Shown here piece after piece: positions 9,094 to 16,123 of a stretch of 26,060 bases of DNA. Source of the stretch: CAVYPR01 sp052145775 (GTDB lineage Bacteria; Actinomycetota; Acidimicrobiia; Acidimicrobiales; RAAP-2). Positions within the stretch are counted from its first letter, which is position 1. Each line of letters starts with the position of its first letter. The notes under the pieces were generated by a model. The model was not told where the DNA came from. It made no database searches and saw nothing but the letters and a program-made list of their open reading frames with translations. The position numbers were made by a program, and so were the translations under genes. The stretch lies in contig JBKQNY010000147.1 in assembly GCA_052145775.1 (NCBI GenBank), forward strand, positions 1 through 26,060, read 5' to 3'.

Positions 9094-10274
9094 GACCGTC
9101 CGGGGGCGGCCGACGGCGTCTCGCCCAGCGACGACAAGAAGCCGTCTCGGTTGCGGACCACCTCGGCCAGCGAGTCGCCCCCGAACTTGCGCAGCGCCTC
9201 GCCGGCCAGCACCAGGGCGCACATGGTCTCGGCCACCACGCCCATGGCCGGCACCGCCGTGACGTCGGTGCGCTCGCGGAAGCTGACGGTCGGCTCCTTG
9301 GTGACGACGTCGACGGTCTCGAGCACCGGGCGGTTCAAGGTGGCCAGCGGCTTCATGGCCACCCGCGCCGAGACCAGGCCCCCGATGGACATGCCGCCCT
9401 CGATGCCGCCGGCCCGCAGGGTGTCGCGGCGGAAGCCGGCGGCCTCGTCGTGGTAGATCGCGTCGTGGGCGACCGACCCGCGCCGGCCGGCCACGTCCCA
9501 ACCCTCGCCGATCTCGACCGCCTTGACCGCCTGGATGCTCATGAGGGCCTGGGCCAGCAGGCCGTCGAGCCTCCGGTCCCAGTGGACGTGGCTGCCCAGC
9601 CCGACCGGCACGCCGTAGGCCAGGACCTCGGCCACCCCGCCGAGGGAGTCGCCGTCCTTGGCCGCCGCCTTCACCGCGGCCACCATCTCCTCCTCGGCCC
9701 CCGGGTCGAAGCAGCGCACGGCCGAGGCGTCGACGGTCGCCAGGTCGGCCGGACCCGGCCGGACGCCGTCGGGCGCCCGCCCGGGACCGAGCTGGACGAT
9801 GTGGCTCAGGACCGAGACTCCGAGGTGGGAGAGGAGCGCCTTGGCCAGGGCACCGGCCGCCACCCGGGCCGCGGTCTCCCGGGCCGAGGCGCGCTCGAGC
9901 ACGTCGCGGGCGTCGTCGAAGCCGTACTTCTGCATCCCGGCCAGGTCGGCGTGGCCCGGTCGGGGCTGGGTGAGCACCGAGGCCGGGGCGCCCGGGGCCG
10001 GCGACATCTCCTCGGTCCACTTGCGCTCCCACTCGGAGTTGGCGATGCGGACGGCCACCGGCGACCCCAGGGTCCGGCCGTGGCGGATCCCGGCGGTCAG
10101 TGTGATCTCGTCGGCCTCGAAGCGCATGCGCGGTCCGCGCCCGTAGCCGAGCCGCCGGCGGGAGAGTTCCTCGGCGACCTGCTCGACGGTGACCGGGAGG
10201 CCGGCCGGCAGACCCTCGACGATCACCACCAGGGCGCGGCCGTGCGACTCTCCGGCCGTGAGAAAGCGCAGCAC
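9090..10274 (-). CDS. aroC: Chorismate synthase
   Basis: It forms chorismate from EPSP using reduced FMN. The 394 residues match actinobacterial members. Signatures: AGESHGRAL at the N-terminus, RRLGYGRGPRM near 40-50, RPGHADLAGMQKYG near 105-118, ASARETAARVAAGA, and GGIEGGMSIGG. Chorismate made here also feeds menaquinone synthesis, whose genes lie further right. The start is GTG, 13 bases after the stop of the prepilin peptidase, so it is probably co-transcribed with it. Confidence 0.97.
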   Translation of the reverse strand: MLRFLTAGESHGRALVVIVEGLPAGLPVTVEQVAEELSRRRLGYGRGPRMRFEADEITLTAGIRHGRTLGSPVAVRIANSEWERKWTEEMSPAPGAPASVLTQPRPGHADLAGMQKYGFDDARDVLERASARETAARVAAGALAKALLSHLGVSVLSHIVQLGPGRAPDGVRPGPADLATVDASAVRCFDPGAEEEMVAAVKAAAKDGDSLGGVAEVLAYGVPVGLGSHVHWDRRLDGLLAQALMSIQAVKAVEIGEGWDVAGRRGSVAHDAIYHDEAAGFRRDTLRAGGIEGGMSIGGLVSARVAMKPLATLNRPVLETVDVVTKEPTVSFRERTDVTAVPAMGVVAETMCALVLAGEALRKFGGDSLAEVVRNRDGFLSSLGETPSAAPGRS

Positions 10275-10287
10275 GGCTACAACCTAG

Positions 10288-11037
10288 CTACCCGCCGGTG
10301 TGGAACCAGAGGTTGGCCAAGGAGGTCCCCCACAGCACGCCGACCACCGCCCCCACCGCCAGGGCCGGCCCGAAGGGCAGCGACGTTTTGCGGCCGCTCC
10401 CCTGCACCAGCATCTTCGCCACTCCGATCACCACCCCCACAACGAAGGCGACCAGGAAGCCGAGGTAGAGCTGGCGGTAGCCGATCCACCCGAGCCCCAC
10501 TCCGATCACCCCGGCCAGCCGCACGTCGCCCATGCCCATCGAGCGTGGCGCGATGAACCAGATGGCGAAGAAGACCGCGAAGGCGGCCACACCTCCGACG
10601 GCCGCCTGGACCAGCTGGTGGTAGTCGCCCGAGACGAGGGACGCCGCCACCAGCGCCACCACCATGAGCACCAGGGTGGGGTACAGGAGCTTGCGCGGCA
10701 CCAGCCCCACCCGGATGTCGGCGACCGACACCGCCACCAGGCCGGCGAAGAGCACGCAGTAGGCGGCCAGCGCCGGTACGGGTCCGAAGTGGACGGCGGC
10801 CGCCCCGAAGAGGAACGCGGTCACCGCCACCGCCAGGATGTGCTCGAGGACCCCGGGCGGGGGCGGGAGCGGGAGGTAGGTGACCGGAGCTGTGGGCTCG
10901 GGGGCCTCGGCCCCGTCACCGTCGACGGCGACCTTGGGGGCGGGCGCGGGCCGGGGGATGCGCGCCGCCACCTCGTCGAGGACGAACCCGGCGACCCCGC
11001 CGGCGGAGGCGCACCCTCCCACCAGGAGGAAGTTCAC
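10288..11037 (-). CDS. A24 prepilin-peptidase-like aspartic membrane protease without methyltransferase domain
   Basis: A 249-residue, highly hydrophobic protein with roughly seven membrane segments. Both catalytic aspartates of the A24 family are visible: Asp107 in SVADIRVGLVP and Asp171 in the GMGD motif. The N-terminus keeps a remnant (GFVLDEVAARIP) resembling the start of PilD proteins, but the cytoplasmic zinc/N-methylase domain is replaced by a Pro/Ala-rich linker of about 30 residues with no CxxC pairs. It probably cleaves prepilin-like signals (Tad/Flp or type IV pili), yet no pilin genes are in the window. An A24 protease near aro genes is also seen in mycobacteria. GTG start. Confidence 0.85.
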   Translation of the reverse strand: MNFLLVGGCASAGGVAGFVLDEVAARIPRPAPAPKVAVDGDGAEAPEPTAPVTYLPLPPPPGVLEHILAVAVTAFLFGAAAVHFGPVPALAAYCVLFAGLVAVSVADIRVGLVPRKLLYPTLVLMVVALVAASLVSGDYHQLVQAAVGGVAAFAVFFAIWFIAPRSMGMGDVRLAGVIGVGLGWIGYRQLYLGFLVAFVVGVVIGVAKMLVQGSGRKTSLPFGPALAVGAVVGVLWGTSLANLWFHTGG

Positions 11038-11062
11038 GTCGGGGCCAGCCGCTCCGGGCTGC

Positions 11063-11722
11063 TCAGTAGTAGGGGTTCTCGCCGCCGCCGTGGTCGGTGA
11101 CGTCGACCACCCGCACCACTTGGGGGACCTCGTCGCGCAAGGCGACCTCGATCCCCTGGGTGAGCGTCATGCGCGACATGGCGCAGCCCTGGCAGCCCCC
11201 CGAGAGGCGCAGGTAGGCCACGCCGCCGTCCTCGTCGAAGGCCACGAGGTCGGCCCGCCCGCCGTGGGAGGCGATGGAGGGGTTGACGACGTCGTCGAGG
11301 ACGAGCCGCACCCGGCTGGCGAGGGGACCGGCGATGCCCGCAGCGAGCACCTCGGGCGGCACCCCCGTGGCGGCCTCGTCGGCCGGGGGCGTGTTGGGAT
11401 TGACCAGCACGAGTCCGCCGGGGCCCTCGTCGGACCACTCCAGGCGCGCCCCGCGCAGCCGCTCGACGCTGTCGACCGGCACCACCACCACCAGTTCGTC
11501 TGACCGGTGGACGGCGTCGTCACCGCCGGCGTCGGCCAGCGACTGGAAGTAGAGGTCGTAGGCGAAGGCGCCGTCTCGGACCCCACTCACCTCCAGCCAG
11601 AGTGCGAGGTGCTCGGGGTCGGGCTCCTGGGCCATGGCCTCGGAGACGACGTTGCGGGCCTCCTCGGTCAGGGTCACCACCGGGTCGACCGACAGCGTGA
11701 GGTCTTCGACAGATCGGGCCAT
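11063..11722 (-). CDS. NfuA-like Fe-S cluster carrier
   Basis: A 219-residue protein with an N-terminal domain resembling a degenerate A-type (HesB/IscA-like) scaffold (about 15-110, lacking its cysteines) and a C-terminal NifU domain (about 125-219) with the cluster-binding pair Cys177/Cys180 in GGCQGCAMS. This is the E. coli NfuA layout, a protein that delivers 4Fe-4S clusters to client enzymes. The ATG at 11722 is chosen because a good -10 box ends six bases before it. It heads the minus-strand run into the peptidase and aro genes. Confidence 0.88.
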   Translation of the reverse strand: MARSVEDLTLSVDPVVTLTEEARNVVSEAMAQEPDPEHLALWLEVSGVRDGAFAYDLYFQSLADAGGDDAVHRSDELVVVVPVDSVERLRGARLEWSDEGPGGLVLVNPNTPPADEAATGVPPEVLAAGIAGPLASRVRLVLDDVVNPSIASHGGRADLVAFDEDGGVAYLRLSGGCQGCAMSRMTLTQGIEVALRDEVPQVVRVVDVTDHGGGENPYY

Positions 11723-11728
11723 CAACCC

Positions 11729-11734
11729 ATCATA
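11729..11734 (-). promoter_or_regulatory. -10 box of the nfuA-like gene (leaderless)
   Basis: TATGAT on the minus strand, five of six matches to TATAAT, ends six bases before the ATG at 11722. Initiation seven bases downstream would fall on the A of the start codon. No Shine-Dalgarno is seen. Confidence 0.6.
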
Positions 11735-11809
11735 CGACCGGGGGTGACGGCGCCGGCGCGCCGGACGCGAGCCGGCCGGCCGGGCGCGGGTGGCGGGCGC
11801 GAGGCGAAC

Positions 11810-11815
11810 TAGGGT
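11810..11815 (+). promoter_or_regulatory. -10 box of the cysteine-rich protein gene (leaderless)
   Basis: TAGGGT lies seven bases before the ATG at 11823, and no ribosome binding site is visible. It diverges from the nfuA-like promoter across about 100 bp. Confidence 0.5.
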
Positions 11816-11822
11816 GCCGCCC

Positions 11823-12572
11823 ATGGCACCTGGGCAGCCGCCCGACGACGCCCGGGAGTGGGTGAGCTTCGAGGACCCCGGCGAGGAGCGCACCTGGGTC
11901 TTCGACGTGACCTTCCTCACCTCCAACTGGACCTGCATCTACGGCCACGGCTGCCAGGGCGTCCTCACCGAGCCCTCCCCCGAGCTGGCCCACGGCTGCT
12001 GCTCCTACGGCGCCCACCTCATCGACGGTAAGGACGCCCGCCGGGTGGAGAAGGCGGCGGCGACCCTGACCGCCGAGCAGTGGCAGTTCCGGGACCGGGG
12101 CAAGAAGGACGGTGTGATCAAGAAGAACAAGCACGGCGAGGTGGTCACCCGCCTCGTGAAGGGCGCCTGCGTCTTCTTGAACCGGCCGGGCTTCGCCACC
12201 GGCCCGGGTTGCGCGCTGCACCAGGCGGCGGTCGAGCGCGGCCAGAACCCGCTCGAGCTCAAGCCCGAGGTCTGCTGGCAGCTCCCGCTGCGGCGTGAGG
12301 ACGAAGTGGCCGACGACGGCCACGTGGTCTCCACCATCCGCCAGTGGGACCGGCGCCACTGGGGCGAGGGCGGCGCGCAGTTCGCCTGGTGGTGCACCGA
12401 GGCTCCCGACGCCTTCGTGGGGAGCCGGCCGGTCTACGTGGAGATGGAGTCGGAGCTGACGGCCATGGTGGGACCCCGCCCCTACCGCATGCTGGCCGAG
12501 TACCTCTCGGACCGCGAGGCCCGGCTGCCCCGGGGCGTGCCGCTGCCCCACCCCGCCGTGCGGCGCCGCTAA
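11823..12572 (+). CDS. Cysteine-rich protein, possibly of the zinc/iron-chelating DUF3109/YkgJ kind
   Basis: A soluble 249-residue protein with eight cysteines (38, 44, 59, 60, 116, 130, 151, 191) grouped as WTCIYGHGCQG, HGCCSYG, ACVFLN, PGCALH, VCW and WWC. This recalls the metal-chelating cysteine-cluster families DUF3109/YkgJ, but I cannot confirm the match by eye. There is no signal peptide or membrane segment. Two short Lys/Arg-rich stretches (RGKKDGVIKKNKHGE) lie between the cysteine groups. Neighbours give only a weak clue: a divergent NfuA-like Fe-S carrier sits 100 bp away. The function is unknown. Confidence 0.85.
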   Translation: MAPGQPPDDAREWVSFEDPGEERTWVFDVTFLTSNWTCIYGHGCQGVLTEPSPELAHGCCSYGAHLIDGKDARRVEKAAATLTAEQWQFRDRGKKDGVIKKNKHGEVVTRLVKGACVFLNRPGFATGPGCALHQAAVERGQNPLELKPEVCWQLPLRREDEVADDGHVVSTIRQWDRRHWGEGGAQFAWWCTEAPDAFVGSRPVYVEMESELTAMVGPRPYRMLAEYLSDREARLPRGVPLPHPAVRRR

Positions 12573-12579
12573 GCCGTCG

Positions 12580-12789
12580 TCAGTCGTCGAGCGGGTCGTG
12601 CTCCGCGTCGTCGCCCGACGGCGCCACCGAGCCCAGGATCCGGTCGTAGCGGTCCTCCTCGGCGAGGCACCACGAGGCGTGGACGTCCTCGGGCTCGGCC
12701 CCGCACTCGGGGCACCGTCGGTCGGCCGGGGCGACCGACCGCGTCAGGCTGCGCGCCTCTTCGAACCGCCGATGGCGTCCCTTCTTCAC
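12580..12789 (-). CDS. Small zinc-ribbon-like protein
   Basis: A 69-residue protein: a basic N-terminus (KKGRHRRFEEARSL), then CPECG and a third cysteine in HASWC eleven residues on, then an acidic tail. The CxxC...HxxxC pattern suggests one small metal site. I chose the GTG at 12789 because AAGGGAG stands five bases upstream; the frame continues upstream but without a better start. It is convergent with the cysteine-rich gene (seven bases between stops). I do not recognise a named family. Confidence 0.65.
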   Translation of the reverse strand: MKKGRHRRFEEARSLTRSVAPADRRCPECGAEPEDVHASWCLAEEDRYDRILGSVAPSGDDAEHDPLDD

Positions 12790-12794
12790 GACAA

Positions 12795-12801
12795 CTCCCT
12801 T
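12795..12801 (-). promoter_or_regulatory. Ribosome binding site deciding the small zinc-ribbon gene start
   Basis: AAGGGAG on the minus strand, five bases before the GTG at 12789. This leadered gene contrasts with the leaderless genes nearby. Confidence 0.55.
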
Positions 12802-12902
12802 GCTGCCCGTCCACGGCCGTGCGACCCTGCGGCGGGCGTCGCTCGGTGCTGGGCCGCCGCGGTCCACATCTCAGCGGACCCGGCGTTCCCGCAGGTGCGA
12901 CC

Positions 12903-12908
12903 ATTGTA
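12903..12908 (-). promoter_or_regulatory. -10 box upstream of the small zinc-ribbon gene
   Basis: TACAAT on the minus strand, five of six consensus matches, would give a leader of about 107 nt. That leader holds GGTCC/GGACC, able to pair across ten bases. No clear -35. Confidence 0.45.
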
Positions 12909-12945
12909 GTGCCTCGTCGGCCGCGGCCACATGGCGGGCGCCCGC

Positions 12946-12951
12946 TACGAT
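12946..12951 (+). promoter_or_regulatory. -10 box of the 83-residue orphan gene
   Basis: TACGAT lies 13 bases before the ATG at 12965, predicting a leader of only about six bases and no ribosome binding site. Confidence 0.45.
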
Positions 12952-12964
12952 CGGCCGTCATCTT

Positions 12965-13216
12965 ATGGACGAACACTTCGACCCCCAGGCCATGGTGGCC
13001 CGCTTCCGCCAGCGAGCCGAGGCCGTCCGCCAGCGGGGGCTGCCCCCGGTCGAGGGGCCCGAGCGCCAGCGGTTCCGAGAGCAGGCCCAGACCGACTACA
13101 TGGACTTCGCCATGGTCGGCGACGCCGAGGCCACGCTCGAGGACGGCATCCTGACCCTGCGGGTGGACCTCCGGCCCCCCGGTGACCAGGCGCCGGCCGG
13201 CCCGCCGCCGGCCTGA
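12965..13216 (+). CDS. Small unknown protein (83 residues)
   Basis: An acidic and basic, helix-prone N-terminal half (MVARFRQRAEAVRQRG, RFREQAQTDYMDFAMVGD) is followed by a short beta-like segment (ATLEDGILTLRVDLR) and a Pro/Ala tail. There is no signal, membrane segment or metal motif. The ATG is supported by a -10 box 13 bases upstream; earlier in-frame starts lie before that box. I do not recognise the family. It is followed by the LCP gene 64 bases later on the same strand, which has its own promoter. Confidence 0.7.
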   Translation: MDEHFDPQAMVARFRQRAEAVRQRGLPPVEGPERQRFREQAQTDYMDFAMVGDAEATLEDGILTLRVDLRPPGDQAPAGPPPA

Positions 13217-13268
13217 GGGCCGGGCACGCCGGGGGCACCCCGTTCATCCTTCCGTAAGGCAACGTTCC

Positions 13269-13274
13269 TAGAGT
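13269..13274 (+). promoter_or_regulatory. -10 box of the LCP gene (leaderless)
   Basis: TAGAGT ends six bases before the GTG at 13281, so transcription would begin at the start codon. No Shine-Dalgarno is present. Confidence 0.55.
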
Positions 13275-13280
13275 GCAACT

Positions 13281-15038
13281 GTGCCGGGCGACGTCGCGAA
13301 CCACGACGGCCTTGACGCGCTCGGGCGCCAGATCGACAGCGAGAACCCCTCGGGCCGCGGAGCGAGGCGTGCCCGCCGGCAGGCCGGGAGTGACGGACTC
13401 CGTCGGCGGTGGGTGCTGCGCGGCGCCCTCGTGCTCGGCCTGGTGGCGGTCGTCGTCGTGGGCGCCGGGGCCGGTTACGTCTGGTACCTCAACCGCCAGG
13501 TCGACCGCGTCGCCGTGAAGGGCCTGTCCGACGACCCGACCGCCGGAGCCGACGCCGGCACCGAGAACATCTTGATGGTCGGGTCGACCTCGCGCTGCGC
13601 CCTCAAGGTCCAGATCCCCGCCTACGGCCTGTGCACAGAGGGCGTCACCGGAGTCAACAGCGACGTGGTGATGATCCTGCACCTGAACCCGGCGACCAAG
13701 ACGGTGTCGATCCTGTCGATCCCCCGGGACCTCTTCGTCCCCAACGCCCGGGCCGCCGCCACACCGACGAACCCCACAGGGGCCAACAAGATCGACGCCG
13801 CCCTCCTGCAGGGGCCGACCCAGCTGGTGGCGGCGATCCAGGACGACTTCGGCATCCCCATCCAGCACTACGTCGAGCTCAACTTCGACAGCTTCGCCAA
13901 CGTGCTCACAGCGCTCGGCGGGATCACAATGTATTTCCCCGAGCCCGTCTACGACGCCTACTCCGGCCTCAACGTGCGCACCACCGGCTGTCGGCACCTC
14001 GACGGGGTGGAGGCCCTGCAGGTCGTACGGGCCCGACACCTGCAGTACCGGCCGCCGGGGAACACCTCGACAACACCGTCGACATGGCCCCAGGAGAACC
14101 AGAGCGACCTCGCCCGCATCGTGCGTGACCACGAATTCCTGCGGGTCCTCGCCCGCCAGGTGGCCAAGCGCGGCATCTCGGACCCCGGCACCGACCTCTC
14201 GCTGGTGAGCGCCGTGACCCCGCAGCTCACGGTGGACAGCGGCCTGTCACTGACCGACATGGTCGACCTCGTGCTGAGCTACCACGCCGTCACAGTGAAC
14301 CGCGCCCCACAGCTGACCGTGCCCGTCCTGGTCGGCTCGTTCGGCTCCTACGACTACAAAGGCGGCACATACGGCGACATCGAGTTCCCGACCGAGCCGA
14401 TGGACCAGTCGGTGGTCGACAGGTTCCTCGGCGTCACCCCCGACACCGACACCATGTCCGGCTCGCCGCTCCCCCAACCGGGCACGGTCACCGTGTCGGT
14501 CGAGGACGGCTCGGGCGTCTACGGCCAGGCGACACAGACGTCGCAGTCCCTCGGCGCGCTCGGCTTCGACATGGTGGGGACCGGCGACGCCACACCGGTG
14601 GGCCGGGAGGCTGAGACGGTGGTGACGTACTCGAAGCACACCGCGGCCGACGAGGCGGCGGCCCAGCTGGTCGCCGGGTCACTGTCGGGCTCGGTGATCA
14701 TGGCCTACGGCCCGACCACCGACGGCGCGGACGTGACCGTCACCACCGGGACCGGCTTCTCGGTCGACGCCTCCGCCCCGGCCGCGGCCGGCTCCACCAC
14801 CACCGCCCCTCCGACGACCACGACCACCGCCGCGCCGGCGACATCCTCGACGGGGACATCCTCGACGGGGACATCCTCGACGGCGACAGCCTCGACGGCG
14901 ACAGCCTCGACGACGACCACCGCCCCGCCGGCCACACCGAACGCCGACAGCGGGTTCGACCCACCGAGCTCCCCCGACGAGCCTCTCAGCGCCTGGGACC
15001 CCCGCAGCTGCACGCCGTCGGGGGGCCCCGGAAGCTGA
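13281..15038 (+). CDS. LytR-CpsA-Psr (LCP) family cell-wall glycopolymer ligase
   Basis: LCP enzymes move lipid-linked glycopolymers onto peptidoglycan outside the membrane. The 585 residues comprise an Arg-rich cytoplasmic tail (1-43), one membrane helix (44-70), and the LCP core (about 95-340) with NILMVGSTSR, NSDVVMILHLNP, SIPRDLFVP, ANKIDAAL, GCRHLDGVEALQVVRARH and a HEFLR segment. A LytR_C-like domain (about 403-490, SVEDGSGVYGQA) follows, then a Ser/Thr/Pro-rich tail with a pentapeptide repeat. Cys106, Cys118 and Cys237 may form an extracytoplasmic disulfide. ACA threonine codons seem commoner than in neighbouring genes. The GTG start fits a leaderless promoter. Confidence 0.93.
   Translation: MPGDVANHDGLDALGRQIDSENPSGRGARRARRQAGSDGLRRRWVLRGALVLGLVAVVVVGAGAGYVWYLNRQVDRVAVKGLSDDPTAGADAGTENILMVGSTSRCALKVQIPAYGLCTEGVTGVNSDVVMILHLNPATKTVSILSIPRDLFVPNARAAATPTNPTGANKIDAALLQGPTQLVAAIQDDFGIPIQHYVELNFDSFANVLTALGGITMYFPEPVYDAYSGLNVRTTGCRHLDGVEALQVVRARHLQYRPPGNTSTTPSTWPQENQSDLARIVRDHEFLRVLARQVAKRGISDPGTDLSLVSAVTPQLTVDSGLSLTDMVDLVLSYHAVTVNRAPQLTVPVLVGSFGSYDYKGGTYGDIEFPTEPMDQSVVDRFLGVTPDTDTMSGSPLPQPGTVTVSVEDGSGVYGQATQTSQSLGALGFDMVGTGDATPVGREAETVVTYSKHTAADEAAAQLVAGSLSGSVIMAYGPTTDGADVTVTTGTGFSVDASAPAAAGSTTTAPPTTTTTAAPATSSTGTSSTGTSSTATASTATASTTTTAPPATPNADSGFDPPSSPDEPLSAWDPRSCTPSGGPGS
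14840..14914 (+). repeat. Five tandem 15-bp repeats in the LCP tail
   Basis: Units are gacatcctcgacggg (twice), gacatcctcgacggc, gacagcctcgacggc and gacagcctcgacgac, each starting 15 bases after the last. They encode a five-residue Thr/Ser-rich repeat (TSSTG then TASTA) in the extracytoplasmic tail. Being in frame, copy-number changes would alter length without frameshift. Confidence 0.9.
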
Positions 15039-15046
15039 GCGCAGGA

Positions 15047-15066
15047 CCGCCGCGCCCGACCGGCGG
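15047..15066. terminator. Candidate bidirectional hairpin between convergent genes
   Basis: CCGCCG (15047-15052) and CGGCGG (15061-15066) pair perfectly across an eight-base loop in the 33-bp gap between the LCP and flavin-reductase stops. There is no T-run on either side, so a terminator role rests on position only. Confidence 0.3.
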
Positions 15067-15071
15067 CTGGT

Positions 15072-15605
15072 TCACCCTCCGTAGCTCATGCGGGTGTCCT
15101 CCATGCGCAGCACGTCACCGAGCTCCCCCTCGGGGCCTCCCACCGCCACCACCTCGCCCACGAAGAGCTCGTGGCTGCCCAGGTCGAGGCGGTGGCGCAC
15201 CTCGCAGTCAAGCCATCCGGGCGCACGGGTGACGACCGGGGCGCCGGTGACCGCCTCGAACACCGCCTCGCCGGCCATGGACACCGCGCGGCCGTTCGTG
15301 TCGGTGACCACCGCGTCGGCCGGGACCGGCTTCACGAATCGCCGGACCGCGGCTCGGTCCTCCCGTCCGAGCAGGCAGACCGTGAAGCACCCTCCGGCGG
15401 CCACCAGCCCGCTGGTCACCGAGGTCGAGTCGAGCGCCACCGCCACCAGCTTGGGGTCGGTGGCCACCTGGACCACCAGGCTGGCCGTCATGAGGTTGCG
15501 GGCCACCGCCCCGTCCACTTCAGCTCGGCTGCCGATGAGGTAGAGCCCGGTGGGCATGGCCCACAGCACGCGGCGGCGCAGCCGGTCTGTCGGTCCCGCG
15601 CTCAT
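15072..15605 (-). CDS. Flavin-reductase-like FMN-binding protein
   Basis: A 177-residue protein of the flavin reductase / FMN-binding split-barrel type, which reduces or binds FMN, often as a partner of a flavin-dependent monooxygenase. Supporting segments are LMTASLVVQVATDPKLVAVALD near residues 38-59, GCFTVCLLGRED near 72-83, and the C-terminal GSHELFVGEVVAV. No monooxygenase partner is in the window. The ATG overlaps the preceding stop by four bases (ATGA), making it the third gene of the tyrS unit. Confidence 0.82.
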   Translation of the reverse strand: MSAGPTDRLRRRVLWAMPTGLYLIGSRAEVDGAVARNLMTASLVVQVATDPKLVAVALDSTSVTSGLVAAGGCFTVCLLGREDRAAVRRFVKPVPADAVVTDTNGRAVSMAGEAVFEAVTGAPVVTRAPGWLDCEVRHRLDLGSHELFVGEVVAVGGPEGELGDVLRMEDTRMSYGG

Positions 15606-16123
15606 CCGAAGATCCCTGTGCCCGATGTGGGCTGGGTGGTCGTGGTGGTGGACACCGTCCGGCCGGTGATCGCCGTCACCTCGGCCAGTGCCTGTTCGGC
15701 CACCCGCTGGGCCTCCGCCCGTTCGGCAGCCGACTTTTCCAAGAGCTTCTTGTTTGTGGCTCCGGCGGCGTAGCAGTCGTTCCCCGCCTCGACGTCAAGC
15801 TCGTAGACGCGGTCCAGCAGCTGGGTGAGGTCTGTGTCGGGGGAGGGCAGCTCGGCGTGGGCCTGCTCGGCTGTCACCGTCAGCACCCCGCAGACGGTGT
15901 GGACGGCGCCGGTGCCGTTGTGGTGGGACAGCACCCGCTCCAGGTCGACGCCGTCGTCGTGGAGGGCCCCGAGGTCCTGTCCGAGCGAAGTCGCCTGCAC
16001 CCAGTCGGTTACTTGCTGGGAGAGGGGCCCGGTCCTGCCGACGCTCTGGTAGGAGACAAAGGCAATGACGGCCACCGCCACCAAGAACGCGGCCACCACC
16101 GCGATCCACACCCGGTTCCTCAT
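15602..16123 (-). CDS. Membrane-anchored unknown protein between tyrS and the flavin reductase gene
   Basis: A 173-residue protein: one N-terminal membrane helix (5-27) with a short basic start (MRNR), then an extracytoplasmic part with two cysteines (78 and 117) that could form a disulfide, a helical Lys/Glu/Ala segment (about 124-152), and a Thr-rich C-terminus. No lipobox is seen. It overlaps the stop of tyrS by four bases and the flavin reductase ATG by four, so all three are probably co-translated. I do not recognise a family. Confidence 0.8.
   Translation of the reverse strand: MRNRVWIAVVAAFLVAVAVIAFVSYQSVGRTGPLSQQVTDWVQATSLGQDLGALHDDGVDLERVLSHHNGTGAVHTVCGVLTVTAEQAHAELPSPDTDLTQLLDRVYELDVEAGNDCYAAGATNKKLLEKSAAERAEAQRVAEQALAEVTAITGRTVSTTTTTQPTSGTGIFG

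Noticed and set aside
8590..10032. Extension of the aroK reading frame to 10032
   Set aside because: The extra part is a shadow of aroC; the kinase homology begins at the GTG at 9093.
13230..13242. CGGGG/CCCCG hairpin before the LCP promoter as a terminator of the 83-residue gene
   Set aside because: Stem of five pairs with a three-base loop and no real T-run; too weak to call.
14840..14914. 15-bp repeats as a CRISPR array
   Set aside because: Units are directly adjacent with no spacers and are in frame within the LCP tail.
14705..15013. Minus-strand open frame antisense to the LCP tail, with Val/Glu repeats
   Set aside because: The repeats are only the reverse reading of the Thr-rich coding repeat; no start signal or family match.
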